From: an uncultured Alistipes sp.
Lineage (GTDB): Bacteria; Bacteroidota; Bacteroidia; Bacteroidales; Rikenellaceae
Length of the DNA: 64,000 bases
Assembly: GCA_947364365.1 (NCBI GenBank)
Contig: CANASP010000002.1
Coordinates: 1 to 64,000 of the forward strand
Direction of reading: 5' to 3'
Made by a program: the position numbers and the translations under genes. Shown in pieces: positions 55,117 through 64,000 of the stretch (position 1 is its first letter; each line of letters begins with the position of its first letter). The notes below the pieces were generated by a model. It was not told the DNA's origin and did not search any database. It worked only from the letters and a program-made list of their open reading frames with translations.

Positions 55117-56682
55117 ATGAAACGTTTCCAGACAGTGATTTTGGCGCTGCTGCTCGCGGCATCGGCCGCCGCGGCCGACCGTCCGCGGCTGATCGTGCAG
55201 ATCGTCGTCGGCTCGATGCGCGCCGAGGACCTCGACCGCTATGCCGGCAATTTCTGCGAGGGCGGCTTCCGCCGTCTCGTGCAGGGCGGCACGGTCTATG
55301 CCGACGCCCGCTACGACTACCAGCAGACGCTGACACCCGTCTCGCTCGCGACGCTCACCACGGGGGCCCAGCCCTCGATGCACGGCGTGGTGGGAACCCG
55401 CTGGCGCGACTACGTGGACAACACCCCCGTGGAGCTCACCGAAGGGCGCGAGGGCCCCGGGCCCTACAACCTGATCGCCCCGACGCTGGCCGAGACGCTG
55501 CTGCAACATGTGCCGGGGAGCCAGGCCGTGACGATCGCCGCCGAGGCGACGTCGGCCGTGGTGATGGCCGGGCGCGGCGGGCAGGCCTTCTGGCTCGACG
55601 AGGGGCACTGCGGCTGGGCGTCGTCGGCCTGCTACGCCGCGACGCTGCCCGAATGGATGGAGCGCAGCAACAAGGAGCGTTACAACCGCTCCTACGTGGC
55701 TGCGGAGTGGCGCCCGCTGCTCGACCGCGACAGCTACCTCAACCACCGGCGGCGCGACCTCCCGGCTCCCGATGCCGGGCAGCGCAGGCAGGAGCGCACG
55801 GTCCCCTCGCACCTCGACCTGAAGGACGACTACGAGCGGCTGCTCTACACCCCGGCGGGAAACACCGCGGTGCTGGGGCTGGCCAAGCAGGCCATCGCGC
55901 AGCTGCGGCTGGGGCGCGACGAGACGACGGACCTGCTGAACATATGCCTCGACACCTCGCGCCGCATCACCGAGGCCTACGGACCCGAATCGATGGAGGT
56001 GGAGGACATGCTCTACCGCCTGGACCGCGACCTGGAGGACTTTCTGACGTTCCTCTTCGCGCAGGTGGGCGAAGGCGAAGCGACCGTCGTCCTGACGTCG
56101 GACCACGGCACGAGCCCCTCCTACGACGCAGGGCCCTCGGAGACCGACCGGTTCAACACGCGGCAGTTCGAGGTGATCGTCAACGGGTTTCTCAACGCCC
56201 GCTACGGCGTGGGCGAATGGGTGCTCGACTACGAGGACAAAAGCCTCTATCTGAACCACAACCTGATCTACGAGCGGGGCCTCAACCTGGCCGAGGTGCA
56301 GAACGAGGTGGCGATCTTCGCCATGCAGTTCCGCGGCGTGTCGCACGCCCAGTCGGCCACGGCGATCCGCACGAGCTACTTCGGCAGCGGCTACGCCCGC
56401 ATGATGCAGAACAGCTACTACCCGCGCCGTTCGGGCGACGTGCTGCTCAACCTCATGCCCGGGTGGATCGAGGAGCGCGACCGCTGCGTGTCGCGCTCGG
56501 GATCGATGTACGGCTACGACCGCGAGGTGCCGCTGGTCTTCTACGGCGCGGGAGCCGGGGTGCTGCGTGTGCAGCGGCGTGTGGACATGACCGCCGTGGC
56601 GCCCACGCTGGCCCGCCTGGCGGGGATCACCGAACCCGCAGCCTCCGAGGGGGCCGCCCTCGCGGAGATCGTCGATCTGTAA
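55117..56682 (+). CDS. Alkaline-phosphatase-superfamily protein (PafA-like), probably inactive
   Basis: 521 residues with a signal peptide (MKRFQTVILALLLAASAAAA). The fold is that of PafA-type phosphatases (TPVSLATLTTGAQPSMHGVV, LTSDHG, VPLVFYGAGAG). By eye against PafA, the nucleophile Thr is kept, and the Asp-His of SDHG is kept, but other zinc ligands are lost: the early Asp is Gly (VVGSMR instead of VVDQMR), the D...H...GP ligands are Arg and Glu (RRITEAYGP), and the late His is Ser (SGSMYGYD). I infer an exported pseudo-phosphatase or a protein with altered metal use. SufE follows 23 bp later. Confidence 0.85.
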   Translation: MKRFQTVILALLLAASAAAADRPRLIVQIVVGSMRAEDLDRYAGNFCEGGFRRLVQGGTVYADARYDYQQTLTPVSLATLTTGAQPSMHGVVGTRWRDYVDNTPVELTEGREGPGPYNLIAPTLAETLLQHVPGSQAVTIAAEATSAVVMAGRGGQAFWLDEGHCGWASSACYAATLPEWMERSNKERYNRSYVAAEWRPLLDRDSYLNHRRRDLPAPDAGQRRQERTVPSHLDLKDDYERLLYTPAGNTAVLGLAKQAIAQLRLGRDETTDLLNICLDTSRRITEAYGPESMEVEDMLYRLDRDLEDFLTFLFAQVGEGEATVVLTSDHGTSPSYDAGPSETDRFNTRQFEVIVNGFLNARYGVGEWVLDYEDKSLYLNHNLIYERGLNLAEVQNEVAIFAMQFRGVSHAQSATAIRTSYFGSGYARMMQNSYYPRRSGDVLLNLMPGWIEERDRCVSRSGSMYGYDREVPLVFYGAGAGVLRVQRRVDMTAVAPTLARLAGITEPAASEGAALAEIVDL

Positions 56683-56705
56683 AACGGACCTTACAAACGA
56701 ACATT

Positions 56706-57137
56706 ATGGACAAGATACAGGAGGAGATCGTCGCGGAGTTCGCTCTGTTCGACGACTGGCTCGACAAATACGACTACCTGATCTCGCTCGCCGAGACGCT
56801 GCCGGCCATCGCGCCCGAACACCGCACGGAGCAATACGTCATCGAAGGGTGCCAGTCGCGCGTGTGGGTCGACGCCCGCATGGAGGACGGAAAGGTCTAC
56901 TACACGGCCGACAGCGACGCGATCATCACCAAGGGGATCATCGCGCTGCTCGTCCGCGTTCTGAACGGCCGCACGCCCGGGGAGATTCTCTCGACCGAGC
57001 TGTCGTTCATCGATGCCATCGGCCTGAGCGCCAACCTCTCGCCCACGCGGGCCAACGGACTGCTGGCGATGGTCAAGCAGATGCGTCTCTACGCGCTGGC
57101 GTTCGACAACAAAAGCAAAAAAGAAGCGGAAAAATGA
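56706..57137 (+). CDS. sufE: SufE-family sulfur acceptor protein
   Basis: 143 residues. The catalytic cysteine is Cys49 in VIEGCQSRVWVD; the N-terminal helix IVAEFALFDDWLDKYDYLI is characteristic. SufE takes persulfide sulfur from the cysteine desulfurase SufS for Fe-S cluster assembly. It overlaps the DUF59 gene by 4 bp (ATGA), so the two Fe-S factors are translationally coupled. Confidence 0.95.
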   Translation: MDKIQEEIVAEFALFDDWLDKYDYLISLAETLPAIAPEHRTEQYVIEGCQSRVWVDARMEDGKVYYTADSDAIITKGIIALLVRVLNGRTPGEILSTELSFIDAIGLSANLSPTRANGLLAMVKQMRLYALAFDNKSKKEAEK

Positions 57138-57454
57138 CACCCGAGGAGATTTTACGGGTCGAGCAGGATATCATCGCGACCCTCAAGAACATCTACGACC
57201 CCGAGATCCCGGTCAACATCTACGACCTGGGGCTGATCTACGAAATCGACTACACGCCCGACGGCGTGGCCAACATCCGCATGACGCTCACGGCGCCCAA
57301 CTGCCCGATGGCCGACATGCTGGTCGAGGATGTCAACATCCAGGTGGGCAAGGTCAGGGGGGTCTCCTCCGTCAACGTCATCCTCACGTTCGACCCCGTG
57401 TGGGACAAGAGTATGATGAGCGAGGAGGCGCTGCTCGAACTCAACCTTTTCTAA
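57134..57454 (+). CDS. DUF59/MIP18-family metal-sulfur cluster assembly factor (SufT-like)
   Basis: 106 residues with the DUF59 signature DPEIPVNIYDLGLIYEID and the conserved cysteine Cys57 in TAPNCPMADML. Members help Fe-S cluster maturation (SufT, MIP18). The start overlaps sufE (ATGA). A DUF2851 gene begins 7 bp downstream. Confidence 0.94.
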   Translation: MTPEEILRVEQDIIATLKNIYDPEIPVNIYDLGLIYEIDYTPDGVANIRMTLTAPNCPMADMLVEDVNIQVGKVRGVSSVNVILTFDPVWDKSMMSEEALLELNLF

Positions 57455-57461
57455 AAGACAG

Positions 57462-58439
57462 ATGAACGCGCCGACCGCCGAGATCGAGGAGCGGCGCCGC
57501 CGCATGCTCCGCCGGCTCGAAGCCGGGGCCGCGACCATGGCCTGCGGCGAACGGCTGGCGGCACTCCCGCCGCTGCACCGCAGCGACCTCTGCACGGCGC
57601 TGGTCTTCGACCGGCTGGCCCGCAAGATGCGCCGCGTGGAGGAGCTCCATGCCGAGGCGGGCGAGAACTGGAACCAGACCTTCTACCGCCTCTACTTCCG
57701 CACGCTGGGCGACCGCCAGAACCAGGAGGCCTACCTCGCGCTCGCCCGCAGGGTCCCCTACCGCATCGTGCTGCGCGAGCGGCTGGTGCCCCGCGCCGTC
57801 GAGGCGATGCTCTTCGGCGCCTCGGGGCTGCTGGAACTCTACCCCGACGACAGCTACACGCTCGATCTCCGGCGTTCGTTCGTGCACCTGGCGGCCAAGT
57901 ACGGCATCGAGCCGATGGAGGCCGCGGCGTGGGAGCTCGCGGGCATCCGCCCGGCCAACCACCCCGTGCTGCGGCTGGCCGAAGCGGCCGAGTTCTTCGT
58001 ACAGGACGAGCTGGTGATGGACCGCACGATGGCCTGCCGCACGGAGGGCGACATACGGAGGCTCTTCTGCGCGGAGGCGTCGGGCTACTGGCGCACGCAC
58101 CACATCCCCGGCACGACGAGCGCCGACACCCCCAAACGGATCGGGGCGTTCAAGGCCAACATCATAGGGATCAATCTGGTAGCGGTGCTGCAATACGCCT
58201 ACGGCAGCTACACCGGCAGCGAACGGCTGCGCGACAGCGCCCTCACGCTGCTCGAACAGCTTCCGGCCGAGGAGAACCGCTACATGCGCGCGTGGCGGGA
58301 GGCGAGCGGACTCAGACCGCACAACGCCTTCGAATCGCAGGCCCTGCTGCAACTGGCCACCGAATACTGCACGGCGAAACGCTGCGCCCAGTGCCCGCTC
58401 GGGCGGAGGATCCTCGCGCGGGTGGAGCGGGCGGGATAG
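57462..58439 (+). CDS. DUF2851-family protein
   Basis: 325 residues, mostly alpha-helical, with GENWNQTFYRLYFRTLGDRQ, the block AANHPVLRLAEAA-like (PANHPVLRLAEAAEF) and a terminal cysteine cluster (CTAKRCAQCPLGRRIL), all typical of DUF2851, a Bacteroidota-enriched family of unknown function. It is last in the phosphatase-like/sufE/DUF59 run. The AT-rich island begins about 200 bp after its stop. Confidence 0.85.
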   Translation: MNAPTAEIEERRRRMLRRLEAGAATMACGERLAALPPLHRSDLCTALVFDRLARKMRRVEELHAEAGENWNQTFYRLYFRTLGDRQNQEAYLALARRVPYRIVLRERLVPRAVEAMLFGASGLLELYPDDSYTLDLRRSFVHLAAKYGIEPMEAAAWELAGIRPANHPVLRLAEAAEFFVQDELVMDRTMACRTEGDIRRLFCAEASGYWRTHHIPGTTSADTPKRIGAFKANIIGINLVAVLQYAYGSYTGSERLRDSALTLLEQLPAEENRYMRAWREASGLRPHNAFESQALLQLATEYCTAKRCAQCPLGRRILARVERAG

Positions 58440-58671
58440 GCCGTCCTATACGATTTCGCACAGAATCGGCATCGGGAAGCGGTTCCTGCTTCCGCCTGTC
58501 GGCGCCCTACGACCTTTGGCAGTATATGCAAATCGGCCCTTTTGAAAAGGAGCTTTCGGAGCGACCTGAAAGATCTCGGGATTTGGCAAGCAACTACCTC
58601 CGCAGCGGACTATCGACAGATAAGGACGTTACAACACTTACACAAAAGTCCAAAATACAACCTGCGGGGCT

Positions 58672-59247
58672 TCATTTCCACAAAAAGAAAAAAAGCAAAG
58701 ATAGCATCCACACGACAACACTAGGCAAGAATCTCAACATAGACAAATTTTTCAACATCCTAGTTAATATAACGAAATAAATTACAACCATACAAAAACT
58801 TCCTACTAAATCACAACATAAATATTTATGCATTAGATTATTATAGTAGTATTCATACAATAGCGGATTTGTCTGATGCAAAGAGATAAAGTTTAGATCA
58901 CAATTTAACAAAATTACAACCTTCACAACATCAAAGCATAAATTAACAATAAATATCCAGCTAGTTGCATATAAAAAAGAATGGGATGTATATACAAAAT
59001 CAAAATCATCGCCAGCAACAAGCACAAGTACAAAAAAAGACATTGAGCTTATGATAATAATAAGCCCTGTAACAATCGCAATATTTACGATATAACTTGA
59101 ATATGAAAAAACGCGATATGAAAACACTTCATCGGCTGCACAATAAGTTATTTCTTGCAATTCTCTAATTAAATATTCATATTTAAAAATACCAATAACG
59201 ATATTTACAAAAACAAATATCAGTATTGTGCCTATCAACCTTTTCAT
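58672..59247 (-). CDS. Polytopic membrane protein of the AT-rich island
   Basis: 191 residues with about five membrane helices (IGTILIFVFVNIVIGIF; IAIVTGLIIIISSMSFFVLV; SHSFLYATSWIFIVNLCF; DLVGSFCMVVIYFVIL; SVVVWMLSLLFFFLW). No family recognised. It is last in a four-gene operon and overlaps the preceding SpoIIM-like gene by 4 bp (ATGA). DNA is strongly AT-rich: 33% G+C in one 60-base line counted here (58981-59040) against 68% in a secA line. Possible roles are immunity or transport for the peptide encoded upstream; this is inference. Confidence 0.75.
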   Translation of the reverse strand: MKRLIGTILIFVFVNIVIGIFKYEYLIRELQEITYCAADEVFSYRVFSYSSYIVNIAIVTGLIIIISSMSFFVLVLVAGDDFDFVYTSHSFLYATSWIFIVNLCFDVVKVVILLNCDLNFISLHQTNPLLYEYYYNNLMHKYLCCDLVGSFCMVVIYFVILTRMLKNLSMLRFLPSVVVWMLSLLFFFLWK

Positions 59248-59756
59248 AAATACAATATCGAATAAGTTTCAACACAAGCAGCTATAAACAAAAAAATACA
59301 CCCAAGAATAAACATTCTAGTCAACAAAATTCGATCAAATAAATACTCTTTATCGGCAAAAAAATTTAATATATTTATTGTAATATTGAGCCCAATTGTC
59401 CCAAAAAGGAAAAACGCAGTTAGTTCAAATATGCCATGACCCCACAGATGACCTAAAATTTCCCCAAGCCGATATATTGGAACATTTAACAACCGACCAA
59501 CTAAAAAACCATTCCACCAAAGAATCGCAAAAATAGATATTCCTCCTGTCAGGAATCCACACATCAATGATATTGCGACTAATGAATTCGACCAAAATAT
59601 TCTACCAAAAATAATACTCCAATGTGGAACCTCGGGTTTTTCAATCCACATTGGAGTATATTCTTTAGTAAAAAATAATGCTGTAGCGACCCCTAATAAG
59701 AAAAGTAAGCAATTAGAACAAAATAACACAAGATTAAATTTACCATTCGTCTTCAT
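59244..59756 (-). CDS. SpoIIM/DUF95-like integral membrane protein
   Basis: 170 residues with about four helices. The layout fits SpoIIM/DUF95: a first helix with GVATALFF, IFWSNSLVAISLMCGFLTGG, ILWWNGFLVG, and WGHGIFELTAFFLFGTIGL (the H-G-x-x-E-L motif). The family includes DUF95 proteins encoded in circular-bacteriocin gene clusters as well as many uncharacterised ones. The ATG abuts the stop of the upstream peptide gene; the stop overlaps the next gene. Family assignment is by motif recognition. Confidence 0.8.
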   Translation of the reverse strand: MKTNGKFNLVLFCSNCLLFLLGVATALFFTKEYTPMWIEKPEVPHWSIIFGRIFWSNSLVAISLMCGFLTGGISIFAILWWNGFLVGRLLNVPIYRLGEILGHLWGHGIFELTAFFLFGTIGLNITINILNFFADKEYLFDRILLTRMFILGCIFLFIAACVETYSILYL

Positions 59757-60050
59757 TCAAAAAGCACCAATAAACGCTCCAACACTTCTCCCAAGACAAT
59801 AGCCGAAAGCACCTCCCATTGGACTAAAAATACAACCGATGGCCATCCCGCATGTTCCTCCAATATAATAGCCAGCATTCACTCCAGCCATAAGTAGTGC
59901 ATCTGTTGCTACATAGGCATCAGGCGGCAAATATTCATTCGCAATATATCCCGCAATTTTCATATCAGGCTGAGAAAGATTCACTATAACTGCAAACATC
60001 ATCGAACAAAATAACAGCCCGCACAAAGCCATGTTTTTCTGTTTTTTCAT
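59757..60050 (-). CDS. 97-residue glycine-zipper peptide (candidate bacteriocin-like precursor)
   Basis: A hydrophobic N-terminal segment (about 8-24: ALCGLLFCSMMFAVIVN) follows a basic start (MKKQKN). The last 45 residues are rich in Gly at small-residue spacing (GVNAGYYIGGTCGMAIGC, MGGAFGYCLGRSVGAFIGAF), with two cysteines. Such GxxxG helices are typical of membrane-inserting peptides, including several bacteriocins and effector pore segments. It starts 7 bp after the upstream gene's stop and abuts the SpoIIM-like gene. No sequence family is recognised; bacteriocin activity is inferred from features and company. Confidence 0.7.
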   Translation of the reverse strand: MKKQKNMALCGLLFCSMMFAVIVNLSQPDMKIAGYIANEYLPPDAYVATDALLMAGVNAGYYIGGTCGMAIGCIFSPMGGAFGYCLGRSVGAFIGAF

Positions 60051-60057
60051 AATCCAC

Positions 60058-60507
60058 TTATTTTTTATGAATATTTCCTATTGCATACAGATAAAGAACA
60101 TACACGACCATAAATAAAAATGCACAACCTAAATATCGCCAAAAGAGATCGTTTTTATAATACATCGCACATATAACAATCAATATCGGGGCAAATAATA
60201 TCTTTACCCGATAAAGATAGCCTTTCCAAGATTTTGAGGATGCAATATCCGCTTCCGCCCCTTTCAATTTATAGCGATTCTTTCTATTATGATATAAATT
60301 ACTGCAAAGAGCCAGAAACCCCACTAATACGGACAACGATCCGCAAACATAGCCCACACAATGCATTATTTTATCCCACAATGTTTTTGGGGGCGACATA
60401 TAAGCGAAAGCTAAAACAACCCCACAGCCGACAACGATCATAAAGACAAAACCTAGTTCTTCCTTATATCTATAATATAAATTGCAAAAAGAATCAAATT
60501 TTACCAT
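60058..60507 (-). CDS. Membrane protein, first gene of the AT-rich island operon
   Basis: 149 residues from the ATG at 60507 (an upstream TTG at 60531 is possible). Four membrane helices: FVFMIVVGCGVVLAFAYM, IMHCVGYVCGSLSVLVGFLA, ILFAPILIVICAM and LGCAFLFMVVYVLYLYAI, with a basic cytosolic loop (YHNRKNRYKLKG). No family recognised. It opens the operon followed by the glycine-zipper peptide, the SpoIIM-like protein and another membrane protein. DNA is AT-rich like the rest of the island. Confidence 0.72.
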   Translation of the reverse strand: MVKFDSFCNLYYRYKEELGFVFMIVVGCGVVLAFAYMSPPKTLWDKIMHCVGYVCGSLSVLVGFLALCSNLYHNRKNRYKLKGAEADIASSKSWKGYLYRVKILFAPILIVICAMYYKNDLFWRYLGCAFLFMVVYVLYLYAIGNIHKK

Positions 60508-60647
60508 ACAAGTTAAATTAAGACAATGCAATATAATAAATATATACTATTTCGCCAAATTTAGCACGTATTTTTCTCAATCGAGCATCCAAAAAGCGCA
60601 CCCGCTGCGCGCATTCGTCCGCAAACGCTCGCTTTCCGTCCGCGGGC

Positions 60648-60678
60648 TTGCAGATGTGGCGGAAAATCACTATTTTTG
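60648..60678 (+). promoter_or_regulatory. Promoter of secA
   Basis: TTG (60648-60650) and TATTTTTG (60671-60678), spacing 20; leader of about 45 nt. Confidence 0.7.
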
Positions 60679-60729
60679 TAGGATTTCCGGCCCAACCGGA
60701 AAACGACTGCGAAAACAACGAAAGCATCT

Positions 60730-63700
60730 ATGGATATTCTTGCATCAATCATCAAGACCCTCTTCGGCTCGAAGGCCGACAAGGACCGCAAGGAGATAGA
60801 GCCCTATCTCCGGAAAATCAAGGAGGTATACCCCTCGATCGAAGCGCTGTCGAACGACGAACTGCGCGCCCGCAGCGAGGCGCTCAAGAAGCGCATCGCC
60901 GACTTCATCGCCTCCGACGAGCAGCGCATCGTCGAGCTGAAGGCCACGCTCGAGAAGGCCGAGACGACGCTCGCGGAGAAGGAGAAGACCTCGAAGGAGA
61001 TCGACGAGACCACCAAGCGCATCGACGAGAAGATCGAGCAGGTGCTCGACGAGATCCTGCCCGAGGCCTTCGCCATCATGAAGGACACGGCGCGCCGCTT
61101 CGCCCAGCAGGAGGAGGTGGTCGTCACGGCCAACGACTTCGACCGCGACCTGGCCGCCACGAAGGATTTCGTGCGCATCGAGGGCGACAAGGCCATATAC
61201 GCCACCCACTGGACGGCGGGCGGCAACGACCTGAAATGGGACATGGTGCACTACGACGTGCAGCTCTTCGGCGGCGTGGTGCTCCACAAGGGCAAGATCG
61301 CCGAGATGGCCACGGGCGAGGGAAAGACGCTCGTGGCGACGCTCCCCGTATTCCTCAACGCCCTGGCCCGCAAGGGCGTGCACCTGGTGACGGTCAACAA
61401 TTACCTGGCCAAGCGCGACTCGGAGTGGATGGGCCCGATGTACGAGTTCCACGGACTGTCGGTGGCCTGCATCGACGACACGCAGCCCAACTCCGACGCC
61501 CGCCGCAAGGCCTACATGGCCGACATCACCTTCGGCACGAACAACGAGTACGGCTTCGACTACCTGCGCGACAACATGGCCTCGTCGCCCAAGGACCTCG
61601 TGCAGCGCAAGCACCACTTCGCCATCGTCGACGAGGTCGACTCGGTGCTCATCGACGACGCCCGCACGCCGCTCATCATCTCGGGCCCCGTGCCCAAGGG
61701 CGACGACCAGCTCTTCGAGCAGTACCGCCCGGCGATCGAGCACCTCTACAACCTCCAGAAAAACTTCGTCACGGGACTGCTCGCCGAGGCCCGCGGCCTG
61801 ATCGGCGAGGGCAAGAACGACGAGGGCGGCGTGAAGCTCTACCGCGTGCACAAGGGTCTGCCCAAGTACAAGCCGCTGATCAAATACCTCTCGGAGACGG
61901 GTGTCAAGGCCCTGATGCAGAAGACCGAGAACACCTACATGCAGGACAACAACCGCCGCATGCCCGAGATCACCGACGCGCTCTACTTCGTCATCGACGA
62001 GAAGCTCAACTCGGTGGAGCTGACGGACAAGGGCCACGAGGCGCTGTCGAAGTTCTTCAACGAGGACGGCTTCTTCGTGCTGCCCGACATCGGCGCCGAG
62101 GTGGCCGAGATCGAGAAGAGCGACCTCACGGCCGAGGAGAAGGCGCAGCGGCGCGACGCTGTGATCAACGACTACTCGGTCAAGTCGGAGCGCGTCCACA
62201 CCGTCCACCAGCTGCTGAAGGCCTACGCCATGTTCGAGAAGGACATCGAGTATGTGGTGATGGACAACAAGGTGAAGATCGTCGACGAGCAGACGGGCCG
62301 TATCCTCGAAGGGCGCCGCTACTCCGACGGCCTGCACCAGGCCATCGAGGCCAAGGAGCACGTCAAGGTCGAGGCCGCGACGCAGACCTTCGCGACGATC
62401 ACCTTGCAGAACTACTTCCGCATGTACCACAAGCTGGCCGGTATGACCGGTACGGCCGAGACGGAGGCTTCGGAGTTCTGGTCGATCTACAAACTGGACG
62501 TCGTGGTGATCCCGACCAACCGGCCCGTGCTGCGCGACGACCGTCAGGACCTGATCTACAAGACCAAGCGCGAGAAGTACAACGCCGTGATCGAGGAGGT
62601 CGTCAAGCTCGTCGGAGAGGGCCGGCCCGTGCTCGTGGGCACCACGTCGGTGGAGATCTCGGAGCTGCTGAGCCGCATGCTGAAGCTGCGCGGCATCAAG
62701 CATAACGTACTGAACGCCAAGCAGCACGCGCTGGAGGCACAGGTCGTGGCCGAGGCCGGCCGCTCGGGCCAGGTGACCATCGCCACCAACATGGCGGGCC
62801 GCGGTACCGACATCAAGCTCACGCCCGAGGTCAAGGCCGCGGGCGGTCTGGCGATCATCGGCACCGAGCGCCACGAGAGCCGCCGCGTCGACCGCCAGCT
62901 GCGCGGCCGTGCCGGCCGTCAGGGCGACCCCGGATCGTCGCAGTTCTTCGTCTCGCTGGAGGACGACCTGATGCGTCTGTTCGGCTCGGGCCGCATCGCC
63001 ACGATGATGGACCGCATGGGTCTGAAGGAGGGCGAGGTGATCCAGGCCGGGATGATGACCAAGGCGATCGAGCGCGCGCAAAAGAAGGTCGAGGAGAACA
63101 ACTTCGGCATCCGCAAGCGTCTGCTGGAGTACGACGACGTGATGAACTCGCAGCGCGAGGTGATCTACACGCGCCGCCGCCACGCATTGTACGGCGAGCG
63201 GGTGGAGATCGACCTGAACAACATCATGTACGACTACGCCGAGAACTTCGTCGAGGAGCACCGCGGCATCGAGCTGGAGGATTTCCGCTTCGAGCTGATC
63301 CGCGAGGTGGCCGTCGAGCCGTCGATCGACGCGGCGACCTACGCCTCGGCCAAGCCCGAGGAGCTCGTCGAGGCGATCGTCGCTGACCTGAAGGCCGCCT
63401 ACGCCCGCCGCGCCAAGGCCGTGGCCGACACGGTGCGTCCCGTCATGGAGCGCATCTACGAGGAGCGCCGCGAGCAGCTCGATTCGAACATCTACTTCCC
63501 GCTGACCGACGGCCACCTGGGCTACAACGTGCCGGTGAACCTGCGCCGCTGCCAGGAGACCGACGGAGGGGAGATATATAAGGTATTCTCGAAGGTGGTG
63601 ATGTTCACCTCGATCGACGACGCATGGCGCGAGCACCTGCGCGAGATGGACGACCTGCGCCAGAGCGTGCAGAACGCCTCCTACGAGCAGAAGGACCCGC

Positions 63701-64000
63701 TGCTGATCTACAAGTTCGAGTCGTTCGGGCTCTTCTCGAAGATGCTCGTGAAGGTCAACCGCGAGGTGCTCTCGATCCTGGGCCGCGCTTACGTGCCCGT
63801 GAGGGAGCAGCGCCCCGACGAGGCCGAGCGCCAGCGCCAGATGCAGCTGCAACAGCAGCGCGAGCGCGCCAAGGTCGACGTCAACAAGTTGCAGGCCTCG
63901 CGCATGCAGGCCGCCGCGCAGGCCGGGCAGGGCGAGCGGCAGAAGCCCATGCCGATCCAGGCCGAGAAGAAGGTCGGACGCAACGACCCCTGCCCGTGCG
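60730..64000 (+). CDS. secA: Preprotein translocase ATPase SecA (partial, runs off the window)
   Basis: 1,090 complete codons are present. The DEAD motor domain has [20 protein letters not shown] (Walker A), [12 protein letters not shown] and [20 protein letters not shown] (Walker B); the second motor half has [12 protein letters not shown] and [20 protein letters not shown]. An insertion-rich N-terminal region (about 40-110) is longer than in E. coli, as usual for Bacteroidota. The sequence ends inside the zinc-binding tail (VGRNDPCPC), so only about ten to fifteen residues are missing. SecA drives protein export through SecYEG. Confidence 0.98.
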   Translation, partial: MDILASIIKTLFGSKADKDRKEIEPYLRKIKEVYPSIEALSNDELRARSEALKKRIADFIASDEQRIVELKATLEKAETTLAEKEKTSKEIDETTKRIDEKIEQVLDEILPEAFAIMKDTARRFAQQEEVVVTANDFDRDLAATKDFVRIEGDKAIYATHWTAGGNDLKWDMVHYDVQLFGGVVLHKGKIAEMATGEGKTLVATLPVFLNALARKGVHLVTVNNYLAKRDSEWMGPMYEFHGLSVACIDDTQPNSDARRKAYMADITFGTNNEYGFDYLRDNMASSPKDLVQRKHHFAIVDEVDSVLIDDARTPLIISGPVPKGDDQLFEQYRPAIEHLYNLQKNFVTGLLAEARGLIGEGKNDEGGVKLYRVHKGLPKYKPLIKYLSETGVKALMQKTENTYMQDNNRRMPEITDALYFVIDEKLNSVELTDKGHEALSKFFNEDGFFVLPDIGAEVAEIEKSDLTAEEKAQRRDAVINDYSVKSERVHTVHQLLKAYAMFEKDIEYVVMDNKVKIVDEQTGRILEGRRYSDGLHQAIEAKEHVKVEAATQTFATITLQNYFRMYHKLAGMTGTAETEASEFWSIYKLDVVVIPTNRPVLRDDRQDLIYKTKREKYNAVIEEVVKLVGEGRPVLVGTTSVEISELLSRMLKLRGIKHNVLNAKQHALEAQVVAEAGRSGQVTIATNMAGRGTDIKLTPEVKAAGGLAIIGTERHESRRVDRQLRGRAGRQGDPGSSQFFVSLEDDLMRLFGSGRIATMMDRMGLKEGEVIQAGMMTKAIERAQKKVEENNFGIRKRLLEYDDVMNSQREVIYTRRRHALYGERVEIDLNNIMYDYAENFVEEHRGIELEDFRFELIREVAVEPSIDAATYASAKPEELVEAIVADLKAAYARRAKAVADTVRPVMERIYEERREQLDSNIYFPLTDGHLGYNVPVNLRRCQETDGGEIYKVFSKVVMFTSIDDAWREHLREMDDLRQSVQNASYEQKDPLLIYKFESFGLFSKMLVKVNREVLSILGRAYVPVREQRPDEAERQRQMQLQQQRERAKVDVNKLQASRMQAAAQAGQGERQKPMPIQAEKKVGRNDPCPC

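Noticed and set aside
58542-58724. 60-residue plus-strand open frame at the edge of the AT-rich island
   Set aside because: It overlaps the end of the minus-strand membrane gene, has no promoter and shows no family; too weak to call.
60745-63852. A 1,035-codon open frame on the minus strand opposite secA
   Set aside because: Antisense shadow of secA; composition is typical of reverse-frame high-GC translation.

Overview
The window looks like a chromosomal segment of a high-GC gut Bacteroidota, most likely Rikenellaceae (Alistipes or a close relative). Evidence: SusC/SusD outer-membrane pair, many -7 boxes of the Bacteroidota type (TAnnTTTG, often with TTG about 19-20 nt upstream), few Shine-Dalgarno sites, LytS/LytTR two-component pair, DUF6377 and GSCFA proteins, 2-oxoacid:ferredoxin oxidoreductase, and strongly GC-biased codon use. 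No rRNA, phage or insertion sequence was seen. Two tRNA genes are present (Pro-TGG, Ala-GGC).

Layout. 1-1146: GC-rich repeat block without genes. 1147-4012: SPFH/band-7 protein, Arc-like protein, two small membrane proteins, Sir2 deacylase. 4013-4756: second repeat block. 4757-8225: tight operon of a steroid 5-alpha-reductase-like membrane enzyme, an Old-Yellow-Enzyme family reductase, a short-chain dehydrogenase and a HAD phosphatase; it resembles the bile-acid/steroid A-ring gene sets of gut Bacteroidota. Then tRNA-Pro and catalase. 10361-17866 (minus strand): GH20 hexosaminidase, DEAD-box helicase, MiaB, YitT-type membrane protein, secreted endonuclease/exonuclease/phosphatase-fold protein. 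18145-25501 (minus): a small glycan-utilisation locus (SusC-like, SusD-like, second GH20); the SusC-like gene is frameshifted at a C10 tract. 25843-30333: PlsY, acyl-CoA ligase, histidine kinase/LytTR regulator. 30485-32512: lone HsdR-N-like protein and a GH2-like protein without the catalytic Glu. 33354-36238: KorA/KorB. 36239-37640: tRNA-Ala, a decayed copy of the HsdR-N-like gene, a small ORF and a 12-unit minisatellite.

37661-43302 (minus): tatC, a sugar isomerase/epimerase-like lipoprotein, a DUF1080 lipoprotein, a Tat-exported Gfo/Idh/MocA oxidoreductase, tatA and a cytosolic Gfo/Idh/MocA oxidoreductase. The set looks like an envelope 3-keto-sugar glycan pathway packaged with its own Tat translocase genes. 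Upstream lies a DUF6377 membrane regulator, divergent from tag. 45974-57454 is mostly housekeeping (K+/H+ antiporter, aroB, typA, rpiB, ispE, SufE and DUF59 Fe-S factors) plus a degenerate alkaline-phosphatase-like protein.

58672-60507 is the most foreign part: a four-gene, very AT-rich operon encoding only membrane proteins, among them a SpoIIM/DUF95-like protein and a 97-residue glycine-zipper peptide. I read it as a candidate undescribed bacteriocin-type or membrane-peptide system, inserted between a DUF2851 gene and secA. secA runs off the right edge with only its last residues missing.
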